In this document: positions 1-8,448 of the stretch, piece by piece
Layout: each line of letters starts with the position of its first letter
Numbering within the stretch: the first letter of the stretch is position 1
Source: UBA7488 sp964414185
GTDB lineage: Bacteria > Pseudomonadota > Alphaproteobacteria > CAAHEQ01 > UBA3637
Direction: 5' to 3'
DNA length: 64,000 bases
Assembly (NCBI GenBank): GCA_964414185.1
Contig: CAYPVK010000005.1
Coordinates: forward strand, 34,305-98,304
The notes under the pieces: model-generated
What the model saw: the letters and a program-made list of their open reading frames with translations, nothing else
Told to the model about the DNA's origin: nothing
Databases searched by the model: none
Translations under genes and position numbers: made by a program

Positions 1-1426
1 GCCAATGTTGCCAATAATCGCCCATGTTATAGCCGCAAAACGGCAACATTGCGAACGGGTCGCGGCGAATTTCGCCCATTTTGCCTTCGGCAGCCGCCGT
101 TTTTTCCGACCCCATTGTGCTGGCCAAATACACACCGTGTTGCCAATTAAAGCTTTGGTAAACCAACGGTGTATTGGTTGCCAATCGGCCGCCGAACACA
201 AACGCGTCAATGGGTACGCCGGCGGGATTTTCCCAATCTTTGTCAATGGTCGGGCATTGTGCGGCGGGTGCCGTAAAACGAGAATTCGGATGTGCCGCGG
301 GCGTATCGGATTTCGGTGTCCAATCATTGCCTTGCCAATCAATTAAATGTTTCGGCGGCGTATCTGTCATGCCTTCCCACCAAACGTCGCCGTCATCGGT
401 TAATGCAACGTTTGTAAAAATCGTATTGGCGCGACAAGAATCCAATGCGTTTTTATTTGTTTTTTTCGACGTGCCGGGGGCTACGCCGAAGAAGCCCGCT
501 TCGGGATTGATAGCATACAATTTGCCGTCTTTGCCCGGTTTAAGCCAAGCAATATCGTCGCCGACCGTGGTTACTTTCCAACCTGTCATGGCTTTCGGCG
601 GGATAATCATTGCCAAATTCGTTTTGCCGCAAGCGGACGGGAAAGCCCCGCAAATATAGGTTTTTTGTTTGCCTTTTTGCACACCGACAATCAACATATG
701 TTCGGCAAGCCATCCTTCGTCGCGTGCCATTGTCGAAGCGATTCGCAACGCCAAACATTTTTTGCCCAACAACGCGTTGCCGCCGTACCCGCTGCCGACC
801 GAAATAATTTCACGCGTTTCGGGGTAATGTGTAATGTATGTATTTTCGGGATTGCACGGCCAAGGCACGTCTTTTTCGCCTTTTTTCAGCGGTGCCAATA
901 CCGAGTGCATACATTTGACAAAATCGCCGTTCCCAAGGACTTTCCATACGGCTTTGCCCATGCGTGTCATGATGCGCATATTGGCGACCACATACGGCGA
1001 ATCGGTAATTTCAATACCGATTTGGGCGATTTTTGACCCCAACGGCCCCATTGAAAACGGAATGACATACATTGTACGGCCGTGCATGCACCCTTTCATC
1101 AATTTTGTTAAAGTGGCTTTCATCTTTTTGGGATCCGCCCAATTGTTCGTCGGGCCGGCATCAATTTCTTTTTCACAGCATATGAACGTGCGCGATTCGA
1201 CCCGCGCAACGTCTTTCGGATTGGATCGGGCCAAAAAACTGTTCGGGCGCAATTTTTCGTTGAGTTTGATAAAAGTGCCCGATGCAACGAGTCCGTCACA
1301 GATTTTTTTATATTCTTTTTCTGACCCGTCACACCAATAAACGGCATCGGGTTCGCATAAATCCGCCATTTCTTGGACCCATTGAATGACTTTTTTATTT
1401 GTTGTCGGCAATAATTTTTTTGGCAT
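1..1426 (-). CDS. pckG: Phosphoenolpyruvate carboxykinase (GTP), 3' end outside window
   Basis: Converts oxaloacetate and GTP to phosphoenolpyruvate, GDP and CO2 in the cytoplasm, the first committed step of gluconeogenesis. The minus-strand translation from the ATG at 1426 begins MPKKLLPTTNKKVIQW and carries the GTP-PEPCK signature GAFPSACGKTNLAM (near 600-680), which holds the P-loop and the mobile-loop cysteine, plus ARSNPKDVARVESRTF and FGGRRPTNTPLVYQS. About 475 codons are present; the family is roughly 600 residues, so the C-terminal fifth lies off the left edge. The start is set by an AGGAGG-like site just upstream and by a near-consensus promoter. Identification is firm. Confidence 0.96.
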   Translation of the reverse strand, partial: MPKKLLPTTNKKVIQWVQEMADLCEPDAVYWCDGSEKEYKKICDGLVASGTFIKLNEKLRPNSFLARSNPKDVARVESRTFICCEKEIDAGPTNNWADPKKMKATLTKLMKGCMHGRTMYVIPFSMGPLGSKIAQIGIEITDSPYVVANMRIMTRMGKAVWKVLGNGDFVKCMHSVLAPLKKGEKDVPWPCNPENTYITHYPETREIISVGSGYGGNALLGKKCLALRIASTMARDEGWLAEHMLIVGVQKGKQKTYICGAFPSACGKTNLAMIIPPKAMTGWKVTTVGDDIAWLKPGKDGKLYAINPEAGFFGVAPGTSKKTNKNALDSCRANTIFTNVALTDDGDVWWEGMTDTPPKHLIDWQGNDWTPKSDTPAAHPNSRFTAPAAQCPTIDKDWENPAGVPIDAFVFGGRLATNTPLVYQSFNWQHGVYLASTMGSEKTAAAEGKMGEIRRDPFAMLPFCGYNMGDYWQHW

Positions 1427-1456
1427 AAGTTCCTCCTTTTGTTGATTGATAAGAAC

Positions 1457-1485
1457 AGTCTAAGCATCTTTTTTTTTGATGTCAA
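1457..1485 (-). promoter_or_regulatory. Sigma-70-type promoter of pckG
   Basis: On the minus strand, -35 TTGACA (1480-1485) and -10 TAGACT (1457-1462) are separated by exactly 17 bases and lie about 30 bases upstream of the PEPCK start codon. The spacer contains an A tract. Prediction from sequence alone. Confidence 0.7.
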
Positions 1486-1524
1486 ATCGAAATGGACGAA
1501 TTTTAAGCAAAAAAAACTTTCATT

Positions 1525-2584
1525 ATGTGTAAAAATAAAGTCATGATAAAAAACATGACAAAATTAAATAAACTTCTTTTACTAAATTCAAACAATCCAT
1601 CGCATATTCAAAATGCTCTTCAAGAAAACGGTTTTGCCCAAGTGACGCAAAGCGGGCGTATCTGTGTGCCGTTTGCCCCTTCAAATATTCATGTTTCCCA
1701 AAAGGGGAATCGTCTCGGCACGACTTTGCAACAATTTTCGCAAACGGATGCAGATGCTTCGGCAAAGAAACGGCCGGTATATTCCAAAGAACAAGTGCGT
1801 ATCGGTACACAACGGTTCCGTATAGTGCGGATTGTCAGACGGAACAAAAAAGAATTTACGGCAATTATCCGAGCGTTTGAAGTTTTGGCACAAACGCCGA
1901 CCGGACGGCAAACATTGTTGACAATCCCCGAATCGGCTTCATATGCCGTGTCAAAGTTGCCGTCAATGGCTCAAATGTGCGGTAATAAACGACAAATTAT
2001 TTTTTCTGATGACAAAAGTTTGTATAAACGCTCGTTAGCCGAAACGGTTGATACCGTCGGGCATGAATATACGCATTTGGTTAACCATCGAAACATTTAC
2101 GGTAAAAATTTTGAAGAAACAGAAGCCGATTTTTTCACCATTAAAATACTGGATGAAATAATGGCATGGATGCAAGCGTCGCAAATGGTTCATGAAGCGC
2201 GCGAAATGGAATTGTTGCCGTGCAAATCGAACAGTCGTCCGTTGACGGTCAGTCAAGCTTTTGATGAAACGTTATCGTGCGGTTTATCCCGATATGTTTA
2301 TTTTGTCAATTTGTGAAAAACGGCATATTTCTCCCTTTTTATTGGTACAATCCGAACATGCGCATTCGGATTATTTCAAGCAAAAGGCTATCCCGTATTT
2401 TTTATCGGCATATCCGGCTTTAAAAGAAGAATCGTTATTGAAAAATATTGAATCTCTTTATAAAAAATCAATTGCAAAAAGGGTCGGAGAATTGATTTCG
2501 ACGGGATGCAAAATTCCTCCCGCAATGGTGGCGGCCTCGGGCGAAAAGGGCGTTAAGCGCATATATGAAACGGTAAAATTTTAA
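1525..2584 (+). pseudogene. HExxH putative metallopeptidase, frameshifted
   Basis: Two overlapping open frames look like one interrupted gene. Frame 1 (1525-2316) encodes 263 residues with VGHEYTHLV (zinc-binding HExxH) followed about 20 residues later by ETEADFF, a candidate third ligand. Frame 2 (open from 2246 to 2584) continues with a helical region, YFLSAYPALKEES and NIESLYKKSIAKRV, which resembles the C-terminal part of the intact neighbour at 2627-3595 (YEIQSAYFELHPELKN, RLTRYIHKGFKML). A +1 shift between about 2246 and 2316 would restore a protein of about 350 residues. There is no signal peptide, and the start is uncertain because several ATGs exist without a clear ribosome site. Sequencing error, true inactivation and two separate short proteins all remain possible. 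Confidence 0.6.
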
Positions 2585-2626
2585 AAATTTTTAAGTATGT
2601 AATTAATCATAAACAAGGTAACGCGT

Positions 2627-3595
2627 ATGTATAAAGGGCCTTATGCTGATTTGATTTTTAAAGAAGAAGAAAATTTCATCGCACCGAATGGCGAATTAAA
2701 GGCGCATGTGGAAATTTTAAAGAAAAACGCTCAATCTTGTTTAATCGCCGGATTTGAAAAAGCAACACCTGCACAAAATAAAAAACGGTATCGGGCGCTT
2801 TGCGAAGCATTGGATAATTTATACCAAATAAATATCGGGCGCCAAATTTTGATGCAATTGACCCAAAATGTAACGTTGGTCAGTTTAAAAGCCGAACCGG
2901 ATGGCCCGTTTGCGGGAGTGCACGGCATTTCTTGGGGACATTTGGAATTAGCCGACATTACACCCGATACATTGTTAAAATGCCCATACTATGAAACGAT
3001 GGAAGCTGTCGCGCATGAATTGATGCATATTGCTCATTATTATTTGGAACAAGATGTGTTGAATGAAGTTCGGCAAGCGGACGGGCGCGATTTAACGGAT
3101 GAATTGCAACATGCCGATGAAGCGTATCATTTAAATGCGTATGATTTATTTACTTTAAGGTTTTTAAATGAAGCGGGCGCTTATTTAACCGGGCAAAGCG
3201 TGGCGTATTGTTTTATGCCCGATATTTTCGAAATTTTACAAAAAACAAAAAAGATGGCATTTTCTTTAAACCCGTTGTTGCGCAATGACATTTATTGGCG
3301 GGAAAATTATCAGGAAACCTTAGAGCGCATTTCGCAATCGGCGGACAGGGAACAAGAATTGGCGACACATCATACTAAAGCTTTTTATGAAATTCAAAGC
3401 GCTTATTTTGAATTGCATCCTGAACTTAAAAACGCCCGCTTGACAAGGTATATTCACAAAGGGTTTAAAATGTTATCCGATGCCGTTTTGAAAGATATGC
3501 ATGTTTGTGACGAAAAAAAGTTGATGCCCGCACGCTCTTTGTCGGCGTTTATAAGACCCTTGTCCCGCATTTGGTCGAAACGGTTCAAAAATTAA
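2627..3595 (+). CDS. HExxH putative metallopeptidase (paralogue of preceding gene)
   Basis: A 322-residue protein with no signal peptide and no membrane segment. VAHELMHIAHYY is a HExxH zinc-peptidase motif, and ADEAYHLNAYD downstream may supply a glutamate third ligand. Family unknown to me. The overall plan (N-terminal helical region, HExxH near the middle, helical C-terminus) matches the broken gene just upstream, so the pair probably arose by duplication. Start at 2627 follows AAGG at good spacing, 42 bases after the end of the upstream frame, suggesting one transcript. The substrate cannot be inferred. Confidence 0.7.
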   Translation: MYKGPYADLIFKEEENFIAPNGELKAHVEILKKNAQSCLIAGFEKATPAQNKKRYRALCEALDNLYQINIGRQILMQLTQNVTLVSLKAEPDGPFAGVHGISWGHLELADITPDTLLKCPYYETMEAVAHELMHIAHYYLEQDVLNEVRQADGRDLTDELQHADEAYHLNAYDLFTLRFLNEAGAYLTGQSVAYCFMPDIFEILQKTKKMAFSLNPLLRNDIYWRENYQETLERISQSADREQELATHHTKAFYEIQSAYFELHPELKNARLTRYIHKGFKMLSDAVLKDMHVCDEKKLMPARSLSAFIRPLSRIWSKRFKN

Positions 3596-3744
3596 GGGTA
3601 TAAATGTCGGCACATCACCTTTTTTTTGCGCATTTGTTTTTCCGAATGCCGCCTTTGTCGAAATTAAATCCGAAAAAAGTAAGTTTTCAACAAAAGCATT
3701 TGTATCTTATCGTGACACGAATTTGTTAATTTTAAATAAAAAAG

Positions 3745-3773
3745 TTGAAATTATTTAAAAATATCTCTAAGAT
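3745..3773 (+). promoter_or_regulatory. Promoter upstream of bamD
   Basis: TTGAAA (3745-3750), 17-base spacer, TAAGAT (3768-3773), ending 29 bases before the bamD start. It probably drives bamD-recN-ligA. Confidence 0.55.
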
Positions 3774-3802
3774 GTGGATAGATAAGAAAAAGGGAAAATT
3801 TC

Positions 3803-4552
3803 ATGATGAAAAAATGGCTGTTGATTGGATTTTTGGGCGTGTTTTTGTCTGCTTGTGCCGCCGACAACACGATCCCCGACCGTCCGCCCGAAGAATTGTA
3901 TAAAGAGGGGATGCGCCTGTTTGATGAAACCGATTATGACGAAGCGGCGCGTTATTTCGATGAAATCGAACGCCAACACCCTTATTCCGAATGGGCGGCG
4001 CGTTCGCAAATCATGGCGGCGTATGCTTTTTACCGCAAAAACCAATATGACGATGCGATTTTGGCATTGGACAGGTTTATCCAGTTGCACCCCGGCAATA
4101 AAAATACGCCGTACGCTTATTATTTAAAAGGTTTGTGCTATTATGAACAAATGAGCGATATTGCCCGTGAACAACAAATGGCAATCGATGCCAAAGATAC
4201 GTTCCAAGAATTAATTGCCCGTTTTCCCGATTCCGTGTATGTTGCCGATGCAACGGCCAAGCTCGGGTTGATTGAGGACAATTTGGCGGGTAAAGAAATG
4301 GCCGTCGGCCGGTATTATTTAAAAACGCATGAGTACTTGGCCGCGATGAACCGATTCCAAAACGTTATCACGTATTATGCGTCAACCAACCAGGCGGATG
4401 AAGCTTATTACCGGTTGGCGGCTTGTTATGTATCGCTCGGCATGATGAAACAAGCGCGTGAATTGGCACTTGCGCAGGAAAATTTATATAAAGGCAGCAA
4501 ATGGGCAAAACGGACGCTTTCTTTGTTGCAGAAATACGGTAAGGCAAAATAA
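3803..4552 (+). CDS. bamD: Outer membrane assembly lipoprotein BamD
   Basis: Lipoprotein subunit of the BAM complex, which folds beta-barrel proteins into the outer membrane. The 249-residue protein starts with a lipoprotein signal ending LSAC, then TPR-like helices: LYKEGMRLFDETDYDEAARYF, then AAYAFYRKNQYDDAILALD, the hallmark YYLKGLCYYEQM and DTFQELIARFPDSVY. Length and repeat pattern fit the YfiO/ComL family. The start has two adjacent ATGs after AGGGAAAA; the first is used here. It is followed 6 bases later by recN, an arrangement common in alphaproteobacteria. Confidence 0.95.
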   Translation: MMKKWLLIGFLGVFLSACAADNTIPDRPPEELYKEGMRLFDETDYDEAARYFDEIERQHPYSEWAARSQIMAAYAFYRKNQYDDAILALDRFIQLHPGNKNTPYAYYLKGLCYYEQMSDIAREQQMAIDAKDTFQELIARFPDSVYVADATAKLGLIEDNLAGKEMAVGRYYLKTHEYLAAMNRFQNVITYYASTNQADEAYYRLAACYVSLGMMKQARELALAQENLYKGSKWAKRTLSLLQKYGKAK

Positions 4553-4558
4553 AAACGA

Positions 4559-6238
4559 ATGTTAACGTCTTTATCCATTCGCAATGTCGTTTTAATTGAA
4601 AAACTGGATTTGGATTTTCAAAAGGGGCTTTGTGTCTTTACGGGTGAAACGGGTGCCGGCAAATCAATTTTGCTTGATTCTTTGTCTTTGGCCGTCGGTG
4701 CGCGGGCAGACAGTTCATTGGTGCGCAAAGGAACACCCCAATTAAGCGTAACGGCGTGTTTTTGTGTGCCGCCTTCTCATCCGGCGCAAAAAATTTTAAA
4801 GGCGCATGATTTTGAAACGGGCGATGAAATTATTTTAAAACGTGTTGTAACGGCGGATGGCAAAAGTAAAGCTTACATTAACGGCGAACCGGTCGGTGTT
4901 GGCATGCTTAAAACAGTCGGGGAAACGTTGCTTGAAATCCACGGGCAATTTGCATCGCACCATTTGTTAAATCCCGCGACTCATTTGGATGTTTTGGATT
5001 CGTATGGCCGTTTAAAATCGGATGTTGCCCTGATGCGTCGTGCTTACGGAGATTGGCAAGATTGCAAAAAGAAATGCCGTGCGGCCGAAGATGCCTTGGC
5101 TGCCGCGCTGAAGGAAGAAGAATTCATCCGTGACAGCATTGACGAGTTAAGAGAGTTAAACCCTCAAGATGGCGAAGAAGAAGAATTGACCCAAAAGCGG
5201 GCGGCTTTGATGAATGCCGAAAAAATCATGGGCGCGTTATCGGCGGCTTTCGGGTTTATGAATGATGAAACGAACGGTGCGAACGAACAAATGACAAAAG
5301 CTTTGGTTCAGCTTGAAAAGGCCGACGCGTTGTCCGACGGAGCGTTTGCGGATGTTATTGAAGCGTTAACTCAGGCACAAGAAGCCTTGAATCAAAGTAT
5401 CGGCGATTTGGAAAACAAAACGGCGGATTTGAACAATGAAGAAAATTTAACAAGCGTGGATGACAGATTGTTTGCCCTTAAAGACGTTGCGCGCAAACAC
5501 CGTGTCAGTGTGGCCGAATTGCCCGTTTTGTTAAACGAACTGGAAGAAAAAGCGGGCTCTTTGGATAAAGGGCAAGAAGAAATTATTACGCTGAAAAAAC
5601 AAGAAGAAGAGGCGCGTTTGGCTTATAAAAAACAAGCCGATGCGTTAAGTGCCAAACGCAAAGCCGCGGCGGCAAAATTAAATGCAGCGGTTGCCAAAGA
5701 GTTGCCCGATTTAAAATTGTCCAAAGCGTCCTTTATGACGCAAGTTACGTCGGGCGATATCGAAGACGGATCCGACAAGGGCATCGATACCGTTTTATTT
5801 TTGGTATCAACCAATGCGGGTACCGATTACGCGCCGATTCATAAAATTGCTTCCGGCGGGGAATTGGCGCGGTTTATGTTGGCATTGAAAGTCAATTTGG
5901 CCGAAGCGGAAGAAATTGCTACTTTGGTTTTTGACGAAGTCGATACCGGCATCGGTGGTGCAACGGCGGACGCCGTCGGCCAAAGGCTTGCAAAATTGGC
6001 GCAAAACTGCCAAGTATTGGTGGTAACCCATTCGCCGCAGGTGGCCTCTTACGGCCGGCATCATATGGTTGTCGGCAAAAAGGATAAAGACGGCGGTGTC
6101 GTAACCGAAGTGGATGTCGTGAAAGACGAACAAAGATTGTCGGAAATAGCGCGCATGTTGTCGGGCGCCGTAGTAACGGATTCGGGGCGCAAGATGGCCG
6201 AAGAGCTGTTGAAAAAAACACCTCTTTGCGCAAAATAA
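4559..6238 (+). CDS. recN: DNA repair ATPase RecN
   Basis: SMC-like ATPase acting in double-strand break repair, 559 residues (typical length). The N-terminal Walker A is FTGETGAGKSILLDSL; a long helical central region rich in Glu, Lys and Ala is the coiled coil; the C-terminal half holds IASGGELARFMLALK (ABC signature) and LVFDEVDTGIGGATA (Walker B and D-loop), then VVTHSPQVA. It starts 6 bases after bamD and is probably co-transcribed with bamD and ligA. Confidence 0.97.
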   Translation: MLTSLSIRNVVLIEKLDLDFQKGLCVFTGETGAGKSILLDSLSLAVGARADSSLVRKGTPQLSVTACFCVPPSHPAQKILKAHDFETGDEIILKRVVTADGKSKAYINGEPVGVGMLKTVGETLLEIHGQFASHHLLNPATHLDVLDSYGRLKSDVALMRRAYGDWQDCKKKCRAAEDALAAALKEEEFIRDSIDELRELNPQDGEEEELTQKRAALMNAEKIMGALSAAFGFMNDETNGANEQMTKALVQLEKADALSDGAFADVIEALTQAQEALNQSIGDLENKTADLNNEENLTSVDDRLFALKDVARKHRVSVAELPVLLNELEEKAGSLDKGQEEIITLKKQEEEARLAYKKQADALSAKRKAAAAKLNAAVAKELPDLKLSKASFMTQVTSGDIEDGSDKGIDTVLFLVSTNAGTDYAPIHKIASGGELARFMLALKVNLAEAEEIATLVFDEVDTGIGGATADAVGQRLAKLAQNCQVLVVTHSPQVASYGRHHMVVGKKDKDGGVVTEVDVVKDEQRLSEIARMLSGAVVTDSGRKMAEELLKKTPLCAK

Positions 6239-6269
6239 AGCAAGCATAAAATGGGCAGGTGAGGAAGAC

Positions 6270-8402
6270 ATGAAAAAACCCGAGGAATTAACCGGACAAG
6301 AAGCGGCCTTGGAACTTGAACGTTTGGCCGGCGAAATTGCCAAGTTGGACGAAGCTTATCATACCAATGATGCGCCGCTTTTAAGCGATGCGGAATATGA
6401 CGCTTTAAAACGGCGCAATGAACGTATCGAAGAATTGTTTCCGGATTTAATCCGAAAAAATTCGCCGAGCTTGCGTGTCGGATTTAAAGCGGCGGAAGGT
6501 TTTAAAAAAGTCACGCATCGTGTGCCGATGTTGTCTATTTCCAATATATTCGAAGAAGAACAAATTTATGAATATATGGATAAAATCAAACGTTTTTTGG
6601 GGTGGGGCGACGATAAAAACATTGAAATGGTTGCCGAACCCAAAATTGACGGGTTGGCTTACAGCGCGATTTATCAAAACGGTGTTTTTACGATCGGCGC
6701 AACGCGCGGTGACGGCACGGTCGGGGAAGATATTACCGCCAATTTGATGACAATCGGGGAACTGCCGAAAATTTTGAAAAACAAGGCCGATGACTTTGAC
6801 AAAAATGCGCCTATCGGCGATTTATTCAATCAAAAACGGGAAGAAGAGGCAGATTTGATTCCCGAAATTTTAGATGTGCGCGGCGAAGTATATATGTCCA
6901 AGGAAGATTTTATGGCCTTAAATGCCGAGCAAACGGCGCAGGGCAAAAAAACGTTTGCCAATCCGCGCAATGCCGCCGCCGGTTCGCTCAGACAATTGGA
7001 TCCGCGTGTTACCGCTTCGCGCAAATTAAGCATTTTGGCATATACGTATGGTTTTGTAGTTGGCAAAAAATGGCAAAAGCATTCGGATTTTTTGGCATCT
7101 TTGCGCACTTGGGGATTCCCGGTCAGTCCCGAAATCCGTATTTGCACGACACCCGATGAAATGGTACAATACTACCGCGATATGATTGAAAAACGTTCAA
7201 AGCTGCCCTATGACATTGACGGGGTTGTTTATAAAGTCAACGATATAGCGTTGCAAGACCGTTTGGGATTTATTACGCGTTCGCCGCGGTGGGAAATCGC
7301 TCATAAATTTCCGGCCGAAAAAGCGATAACCAAACTCAATAAAATCCGTGTGCAAGTCGGGCGCACGGGAGCTATGACGCCCGTTGCCGACGTGGAACCG
7401 GTTAATGTGGGCGGCGTCATTGTCCAACATGCGACTTTACACAATGCCGATGAAATTGCCCGTAAGGATATTCGCGAAGGCGACACGGTCGTCATTCAAC
7501 GCGCGGGCGATGTGATACCTCAGATTGTCGAAGTGTTAAAAGATAAACGTTCGGCGGACAGTAAACCTTATGAATTTCCGACGGTTTGTCCCGTTTGCGG
7601 GTCGCATGCCATGCGCGAAGGCGAAGATGCCGTGACGTTTTGTACGGGCGGATTGATTTGCCCTGCTCAGGTGATGGAAAGTTTAAAACATTTCGTATCC
7701 AAAACAGCCCTTGACATCGACGGGCTCGGCAATAAAAATATTGAATTGTTTTATGAACTCGGATGGATTAAAAATGCCGTCGATCTGATGAACTTGGAAC
7801 AAAATCACAAGGAAGAGCTGATAAACCGTGACGGTTGGGGCGCAAAATCGGCCGGCAATTTATTTGCTGCGATTAATAAAGTCAAACAAGGCGTGCCGTT
7901 GGAACGTTTTATTTATGCCATAGGCATTCGGGAAGTCGGCGAAGCGACGGCGCGTTTGTTGGCCAAAACATTTATTTCATGGCATGATTTTTATGCGGCC
8001 GTTCGGGCACCCGATGCATTGGAATCTTTGACGCGTATTGAAGGAGTCGGCCCGGTTATGGCGGAATATATCGTTGATTTTTTTGCCGAGGCGCATAATA
8101 CGGCGTTATTGGGGCAGTTGACGCAAATAATCCCGATTGAAGATTTTGATGCCGGTTCGGAAAAAACGACGCCGTTAAGCGGTAAGGTCGTTGTTTTTAC
8201 GGGGTCGCTTGCCGATATGAGCCGTGCGGAAGCCAAAGCCAAAGCGTTGGCGGCGGGTGCCAAAGTTTCCGGCTCCGTTTCCGCCAAAACGGATTATGTC
8301 GTGGCGGGCGAAGATGCGGGCAGTAAGTTGAAAAAAGCGGCGGATTTGGGCATTGCCGTCATTTCGGAAAAAGATTTTAATCAAATGCTTGACGCTGATT
8401 AA
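6270..8402 (+). CDS. ligA: NAD-dependent DNA ligase
   Basis: Seals nicks with NAD as adenylate donor in replication and repair. 710 residues, slightly longer than the E. coli enzyme. Domains in order: Ia region with YHTNDAPLLSDAEYDAL; the nucleotidyltransferase domain with the catalytic lysine in EPKIDGLAYS; OB fold; a four-cysteine zinc finger beginning CPVCGSH and ending CPAQ; helix-hairpin-helix repeats (IEGVGPVMAEYI); and a C-terminal BRCT domain starting LSGKVVVFTGSL. Third gene of the bamD-recN-ligA run; a GTGAGGAAG ribosome site precedes the ATG. Confidence 0.97.
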   Translation: MKKPEELTGQEAALELERLAGEIAKLDEAYHTNDAPLLSDAEYDALKRRNERIEELFPDLIRKNSPSLRVGFKAAEGFKKVTHRVPMLSISNIFEEEQIYEYMDKIKRFLGWGDDKNIEMVAEPKIDGLAYSAIYQNGVFTIGATRGDGTVGEDITANLMTIGELPKILKNKADDFDKNAPIGDLFNQKREEEADLIPEILDVRGEVYMSKEDFMALNAEQTAQGKKTFANPRNAAAGSLRQLDPRVTASRKLSILAYTYGFVVGKKWQKHSDFLASLRTWGFPVSPEIRICTTPDEMVQYYRDMIEKRSKLPYDIDGVVYKVNDIALQDRLGFITRSPRWEIAHKFPAEKAITKLNKIRVQVGRTGAMTPVADVEPVNVGGVIVQHATLHNADEIARKDIREGDTVVIQRAGDVIPQIVEVLKDKRSADSKPYEFPTVCPVCGSHAMREGEDAVTFCTGGLICPAQVMESLKHFVSKTALDIDGLGNKNIELFYELGWIKNAVDLMNLEQNHKEELINRDGWGAKSAGNLFAAINKVKQGVPLERFIYAIGIREVGEATARLLAKTFISWHDFYAAVRAPDALESLTRIEGVGPVMAEYIVDFFAEAHNTALLGQLTQIIPIEDFDAGSEKTTPLSGKVVVFTGSLADMSRAEAKAKALAAGAKVSGSVSAKTDYVVAGEDAGSKLKKAADLGIAVISEKDFNQMLDAD

Positions 8403-8448
8403 AAATATGGTTATGATTGAAAAAAAATTTAATTATGAGGGGGCGAAG

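Noticed and set aside
5..1340. Several plus-strand reading frames (for example 5-346, 174-659, 834-1340)
   Set aside because: They lie opposite the clearly coding pckG frame, have no ribosome sites and no motifs.
8353..8448. Upstream extension of the AsmA-like gene into ligA
   Set aside because: The ATG at 8449 has a strong G-rich ribosome site, and the extension overlaps ligA by 50 bases.
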